A DNA stretch of 5,450 bases from Hyphomicrobiales bacterium (GTDB lineage Bacteria > Pseudomonadota > Alphaproteobacteria > Rhizobiales > Beijerinckiaceae): positions 1-5,450 of the forward strand of contig JAATEW010000347.1 of the NCBI GenBank assembly GCA_015655535.1. The letters are read 5' to 3'. Within the stretch, counting starts at the first letter, position 1; each line of letters opens with the position of its first letter. The position numbers and the translations under genes were made by a program. Below the pieces are notes generated by a model that had not been told where the DNA came from, searched no databases, and saw only the letters and a program-made list of their open reading frames with translations. This document shows, one piece after another, positions 5,288-5,450 of this stretch.

Positions 5288-5450
5288 TCACCAATGACCC
5301 TTCCTCCGGTTCCAGCGATAGAGCAGGCCGGCGAAGCGGTCATAGGTGAAGCGCGTGATCTGCCGGAGTATCGGCAAACCCAGCATTCGCCCCAGCCAGG
5401 CATCCCCCGGCGTCCGGTGCCAGATCTCGATCGCGCAATCGGCAACGATA
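5288..5450 (-). CDS. C-terminal part of a DUF393 (DCC-family thiol-disulfide oxidoreductase-like) protein, cut by window edge
   Basis: Reading the minus strand, an open frame of 53 codons runs from the right edge to a TGA at 5288-5290. The visible protein includes ADCAIEIWHRTPGDAWLGRM, then LGLPILRQITRFTYDRFAGL and ends LYRWNRRKGHW. The pattern 'IW..TPG..WL...L.LP.....T..YD.FA..LYRWNRRKGHW' resembles the C-terminus of DUF393 proteins, which usually have about 120-150 residues and carry a DxxCxxC-type motif near the N-terminus. That motif would lie outside the window, so the assignment rests on the C-terminal pattern alone. Codon use is like the neighbours. The gene converges on the DUF1348 gene with an 18-base gap and no room for a terminator. 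Confidence 0.65.
   Translation of the reverse strand, partial: IVADCAIEIWHRTPGDAWLGRMLGLPILRQITRFTYDRFAGLLYRWNRRKGHW

Overview
The window looks like ordinary chromosome from an alphaproteobacterium, most likely of the order Hyphomicrobiales (Rhizobiales). The DNA is GC-rich with strong G/C preference at third codon positions. The AhpD-like protein, the five-helix membrane protein and the DUF1348 protein all resemble versions common in Bradyrhizobium and Beijerinckia relatives. That placement is inference from remembered family patterns, not a database search. I see no insertion sequence, CRISPR array, integrase, toxin-antitoxin pair or phage structural gene.

Left part (1-1027): the 3' part of a tRNA-Ala(GGC) enters from the left edge. 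A small same-strand gene (117-422) of an uncharacterised basic protein follows it, convergent with a minus-strand gene (434-787) for a small protein with a very acidic tail. The 240 bases from 788 to 1027 hold no credible gene but contain several inverted repeats, including a perfect 14-base palindrome and a nested stem.

Middle part (1028-4064, all minus strand): in transcription order these are a CrgA-like LysR regulator, a five-helix membrane protein of unknown function, and a CYTH-CHAD inorganic triphosphatase. The gaps between them are 56 and 59 bases, with no classical terminator, so read-through is possible. The large plus-strand open frames across this block are antisense shadows.

Right part (4065-5450): a 117-base AT-rich region separates the LysR gene from a divergent pair encoding an AhpD/carboxymuconolactone-decarboxylase-family protein and a DUF1348 (NTF2-fold) protein. 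The divergent region holds a perfect 17-base inverted repeat and a 10-base AT palindrome, candidate sites for the regulator. The natural reading is a small LysR-controlled redox or electrophile-response unit. The window ends in the C-terminal 53 codons of a convergent gene resembling DUF393 (DCC-family) proteins.

The translation starts of three genes (LysR, membrane protein, DUF1348) are best moved to ATG codons slightly downstream of the longest open frame, because Shine-Dalgarno-like sequences sit just before those ATGs. I found no clearly new system. The points most worth a second look are the divergent operator region, the structured stretch at 924-983, and the hairpin between the AhpD-like and DUF1348 genes.
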